DNA of 64,000 nt from Inia geoffrensis. Lineage: Eukaryota > Chordata > Mammalia > Artiodactyla > Iniidae. Each line of letters opens with the position of its first letter. Position 1 is the first letter of the stretch. The translations under genes were made by a program, and so were the position numbers. The notes under the pieces were generated by a model. It was not told the origin of the DNA. It searched no databases and was given only the letters and a program-made list of their open reading frames with translations. Below, piece by piece: positions 53,101 to 59,100 of the stretch. Location of the stretch: assembly GCA_036417435.1 (NCBI GenBank), contig CM070903.1, positions 59,186,001 through 59,250,000 of the forward strand, in the 5' to 3' direction.

Positions 53101-56100
53101 TCACTGTCTTAAGAAGCATTAAATGAGACTGCTGTGCCAGACAGTAGGGATTCAGAGATGACCCCCCGAGGATTTAGGGTGTCCTTTCTCCCTTCCTTAG
53201 TGACAGTGAGTCCTAAGAAGCAGCTCAGGATGCCACCTACCATGCCATAGCTTCAGATACTCCCTCGGAGCAGAGCTGATCCTGAGCGCACAATTAGGCA
53301 GGAGAAGCTCCCAAAACATTGTGTTAGATGACGTTCGTTATCCTGGGCGGCAATAAATGATAGGTGTGGTCAAGAAAAAGGATGGCTTGTGTATGTGTAC
53401 AGGTATGTGTGTATGCCTACGCCTATGTATAAAGGGAATGTTTATACATACACTTGGCTAATAGGGCATCCCTCACAATCCAAGCTGAGGAAACCAGTAG
53501 GTTTGGATAACAAGGGATATTTACAAGAATCACTTTGGTTCCTGAGTTCCAAGTGCTGAGCACCAGAGTTCAGATAATGAAAGATTTCATCAAAAAACGT
53601 GCCCCTGTCTATTTGGAGAGTTTGGATATGACTTCTGATAACAGGTGTTCACCTGGCAGGAGTTTGGATGACGAACTGAGAGCTTCGGATTGTGCTGGCC
53701 ATGAACAGAACCAGAAACCTCTTTCTGTGTGGCTCTACTAAGTCTTCACTGAATTACCTGTGCTTAACTTGGGAAAGAGAGTTTCATAAACCAAGACCAG
53801 AATCATGAACTTTCCTTTTTATAGTATATGCTCATATATCCATACCGTTTCCTCGTGCCTTTGGTAAATTTGTAGATTAACATTATTTATTTATTTATTT
53901 ATTCAGCGATGAATAGGAGCTAGGTCCAAAGACACAAGACGAATAATCTAGTCATTGTCCCCATAGGCGTACATTCTGTTGGGAAAAATAAACATGTAAA
54001 TTTCTATGTAACACTGTGAAAAATCACTATAATAAAGTCTGTGCAGAGAGCTGTACTTGTAAGGGAGAGGAAGTCTTTAAAAATAAGGATGTGTTATATC
54101 TGTATAGTGTATTCTGAATATAGAGCACCCTCTTGCAGATGATTTCATTAGGTTCTTAAAGTAAGCCAGCCTCCAGGAGGGCAGGTTGTCTAAAGCATGT
54201 TACTGTCCCCACTTCAGATGGGCCCAATGAGGTTAAGTGACCCAGACCCCCAATGCTGGCAAGAGTCAGTATTACATCCCATCCGTGGACTTCTGATTGT
54301 TGGACCATTGCCCCTTTCAGCATCCAACCACTGACTTGTATGTAGCACGTTTCAGTGCCCTGTTCCTTTCTGCTCCACTGGTCTGTGATTATCTCACTAG
54401 AACCTGAATCCAGTCAGCTCTCACTGGCTGCAATTCTGAACCCACAAAGTCACAGTGCTTTTCATACTCGTGAGTTCCTGCAGCTTTAATCTGGCTGCAG
54501 GTGCAGCACAAGGCTCTACCACTGAGAGGTAACGATGGCGCACGCACCCAAAGTCCCAGCATCCTAGCACGCCAGAGCCTTACCCTGCTGGCTGCAAGCA
54601 CACATCTGGGAGATTGGAAGGATACTGGGGCATCTCGCCGCATGCTGGTCACAAGAATATTACAGAGATGCATTAGGATCCCTAGGCCTCCACATCAGCT
54701 GCTTTGGTCAAGTTTGTTCCCAAACACCAGCACGACATGTGGCTGTCATTTCCCCTGGGCTATTGAACAAGCGTGTTGACTTAAAAAAATATATATGCAC
54801 AACGTGAGAGCTGCGAGTTAAGTTTTATTGGGGGCAGAATGAGGACTGAAGCCCAGGAGACAGCGTTTCAGATAACTCTGAGAAGCTGCTCCAAGGAGGC
54901 GAGGGGGGGAAGCCAGGATACGTTGGAGTTTTGCAACAAAGGGCAGGTAGTCGGGAACGTCAGAAGATTATTGCTAATTAAAGAAAACCGGATATCTCAA
55001 GTTAAGGAATTTAGCGCTTTTCTATGTAGGGAAGATGCAAGAGTCTCGGCTCACTGAAATCATTCCTTTGATATGCACCTCAGCCATCTGGGGCCAGTAT
55101 CCTGACACATCCTGAGTTTCCTCAGGGCTCACCGCAGGGAGTGGCCGCAGTCTTGGCAGGTATTCTTTTCAGCCCTGAGTTTCCTCGGCTCACGTTTTGA
55201 GGGGTATAGTCATTGATGACTGTGACATCCTTTGTTTATTGACATGGCAGGAAATATTTCATTTCTCAAGCATATGGAAGAAACAGTTGTCACGGGCCTT
55301 CCCTGAGAGCCAACACCCAGAAGGGCTGTCGTAAGGCACACGGGGTGCTGTCAGACTGGTCCTGGGCACCAGTTATCAGCTTAACAGAGAGGAAAAGACA
55401 AGGTATATTTTCCTATAAATGTAGTGGTGATTTTCTCAGCAGGCAGTTAACCCCCCCTTCCCGCTAACTCTTAGGTCAACTTTGGACTTCAGATTTTGTT
55501 GGCTTGAAGCCACGAAAAATACATCCATTCTTATCTCCATTTCATGAAGATCTTCTTGTGAGGTTCTATCTTGGTCTCTCGTTTGGAACATATTTCTCTG
55601 TCTCCTCTTTTTCCTGACTCTCTGTGCCAACTACCTCCCCAGTCTTGAAGGAGTGACCTTGTGTAGGTGATGTCCCGAGGGCCCAGAGCTCGGGCCACAG
55701 AGGGTGTCCCCTGTGTGGGCTTCATGCACCTACTTGCTGTGGTGCAGGGGTAAAACATAGCCATTCTGACTGAATTTCTAAGGTAGTTTTCCCTAGATTC
55801 TTAGAAACGTTGCACTCCCACTGAAATCAAATGATAGCAAATTTTGCCTAAGCCTGAGGGCACAGCAGCATGGGGCCGCAGAACGGGACACAGACTGAAA
55901 CCAGAGGCCCAAGGTTGAAGCCTGACTTGGTTCCTGTTATGGACTGAATTGTGTTCCCTGGAATTTCACATGTTGTTGAAGCCCTAATCTCCAGTACCTC
56001 AGAACATGGCTATATCTGGAGATAGGGCCTTTAAAGAGCTGGTAAAGTTGGGCCTCCCTGGTGGCTCAGTGGTTGGGAGTCCGCCTGCCGATGCAGGGGA

Positions 56101-59100
56101 CGCGGGTTCGTGCCCCGGTCCGGGAAGATCCCACATGCCGCGGAGCGGCTGGGCCCGTGAGCCATGGCCGCTGAGCCTGCGCGTCCGGAGCCTGTGCGCC
56201 GCAATGGGAGTGGCCACAACAGTGAGAGGCCCGTGTACCGCAAAAAAAAAAAAAAGCTGGTAAAGTTAAAATGAGGCCATTCGGGTGGGCCTTAATCCAG
56301 TCTGACTGGTGTCCTTATAAGAGGAGGAAATTAGGACACACAGAGACACGGGATGGGTGTGCACAGACAGCAGACCCTGTGAGGACACAGGGAGAAGGTG
56401 GCCATGTGCAGGCCAAGGAGAGAGGCCTCAGGAGAAACCGAATCTGCTGACACCTTGATCTTGGACTTCCAGCCTCTAGAGCTGTGAGGAAATAAACTAA
56501 GCCACCCAGTCTGTGGCGTTTTCTTACAGCAGCCCTAGAAAACTAACACAGTGCCTTAAAAACAGACTGCCTGGGCTTCCCTCGTGGCACAGTGGTTGAG
56601 AATCTGCCTGCCGATTCAGGGGACACAGGTTCGAGCCCTGGTCTGGGAGGATCCCACATGCCGCGGAGCAACTAGGCCCGTGAGCCACAACTACTGAGCC
56701 TGCGTGTCTGGAGCCTGTGCTCCGCAACAAGAGAGGCCGCGATAGCGAGAGGCCCACGCACCGCTATGAAGGGTGGCCTCCGCTCACAACTAGAGAAAGC
56801 CCTCGCACAGAAGCGAAGACCCAGCACAGCCAAAACTTAATTAATTAATTAATAAACTCCTACCCCCAACATCTTCTTTAAAAAAAAAAAAAAAACAGAC
56901 TGCCTTTGACAAATTTCCTGAGGTCTCTGAGCTGTGGTTTTTCTTACCAGATAAGTGGGGTTAATAAAACCGCGCAAGAGGGGTTCCCTGGTGGCGCAGT
57001 GGTTGAGAGTCCGCCTGCCGACGCAGGGGACATGGGTTCGTGCCCTGGTCCGGGAAGATCCCACATGCCGCGGAGCAGCTGCGCCCGTGAGCCATGGCCG
57101 CTGAGCCTGCGCGTCCGGAGCCTGTGCTCCGCAATGGGAGAGGCCACAACAGTGAGAGGCCCGCGTAACGCAAAAAAAAAAAAAAAAAAAAAAAAAAACC
57201 GCGCAAGATTGTGGAGTCTTAACAGGAAAGCGTCTCCCACAGTGCCTGGCACAAGACAGGCATGCCACGCCCATCCCTGCACCGGGCCAACCCTGCTCCC
57301 AGTGGGCCTCTAAGCCAGGGGGACGTTTCTGAGCTGCTACTCTGCAGCCCTTGGGATTCAGTGCCTCACGTCCCCACAGCGGTATCTGACTCAGCCGTCT
57401 GCACTGATCTCTTGGTAAAGAAATCTTGGCAAAGAGGTCATGGTAAAGAAATCTTGGTGAAGGCCAAGAGTTAAGAGAATAGAGCGGCCACTGCTCACAG
57501 TGGGTTCTGCACTTCCTGCTTATTTGATCCTTGCCCTGGGGAAGGCTGACACGAGAACCCGAAGCTGACACAGAGCTCTTTGTCACGGAGAGGAGACCAC
57601 AGGTGCTCGCCTTTCCCTCTGCTCGGCCTCCCGGCCTCCAGGGATCCTCCACGGGCTGGCTTGACCAAACCTTTAATTCTCATTTCCCCGTGATGACCAG
57701 AAGGTGGTGCCAGAATTTCATTCTTAAACATGGACAAGCAGATTTTTTTTTTTTTTTAAAGAAAGCTGAAATGCATCAGGCTCAGGGCTGCTGTGGCCTC
57801 CGTGTGGGCCACTCTGTGTTCCAGGTCTCTGTCTCCAAGGGATGACGACTGCATTTGTGACCCTTCCCTCTCAGGACACATTTTGTCACCTAAGCAGCAG
57901 GATGTGACCACTTTAGGAAGTTTTCTTACCCCCACCGCCAAATCTCTACCATTTATGGTTCCTTCTCTGGTCGCCAACACTTACAGAGTACTTATTATAT
58001 CCCAGGCCCTCTTCTAAGCACTTTACACATATTACTTTATTTAATTCCCCCAAATCTATATGAAATTTTATTATTATCCCCATTTTACAGGGGGAGAGAC
58101 AGGCACAGAGAAACTGAATAGGTTATGGTCAAATCAAGGGTACTATTAAGTTGTCAGGAGTCCCAGTTAAAAATGGAAGTACCCCTGTGATATTGGCTTA
58201 TTAAGTCATAATCAGCTATGAATATAAAAATGCAAATCAACTTGTGAGATGTGTTTTAGCCCATGGATGATCATAGACTCTGCTGAGTGAGGGAAGAGAT
58301 CCAGGACTGATTACAGTTGTCACGATAAAAGGAAAAGAAAGTGGAGAAGGACAAAATGCTTCAAGGCCTTGACAGGGTTGCCTAGAGAGAGACTGAGAAG
58401 TTGAATGTACACTCAGAGGAGGGAAGACAGCTTCAGAGGCACAAAGCGGGGAGAAGATGACAACCAAGGACAGTGTTACCAAAAGAAGAGAAAGGGACCA
58501 TTAAGAAATAAACTTAGCTTATTTTCAGTTTTTACCCAGAGAAAATCCTTCCTGAAAAAAAACTCCAGTCTCTTAACCAAAACATAAGCCCTGGTTTGTG
58601 TCTTCCTTATAGCATCCTCAGTGTCGCAAGTATTTAGTGAGCTATTGTTACCATGATGCAAAACTGAGTACTTCATTACTCCCTCCTCTATACCACCCAT
58701 GGTATTTTACACTGACTACTAATACAGGAACTATCACATTAAACTGTCATCGTTTGTTTACATCTCTGAATTGTGAGCTTCTTTGGATAACATTCTGGCT
58801 TTCACATAGAAATTATAACATGAGACTGACAGACTGCATTTGTAAGACAACTGAGCAAGCGTTGGTCCAATAAGAAGCCACACGTGCTGCTGCAATAACT
58901 GTATATCCATATGGCAGAAGTGAACCTTGGCCCCTGCTTCACACCATATATAAAAGTTAACTTGAGATGGATCTTAGATCTAAATATAAAAGCTAAAATT
59001 ATAAAACAGGAAAGTATCTTGTGACTTGGGAGTAGGCAAAAGTTTCTTAGACAGGTCACAGAAACCATAAAAGAAAAAAAAAAGATAAATTAGACTCCAT

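Noticed and set aside
56849..57652. 267-codon open frame on the - strand, the longest in the window
   Set aside because: It runs through a CHR SINE and its poly(T), has a phenylalanine run from the tail, and shows no domain.
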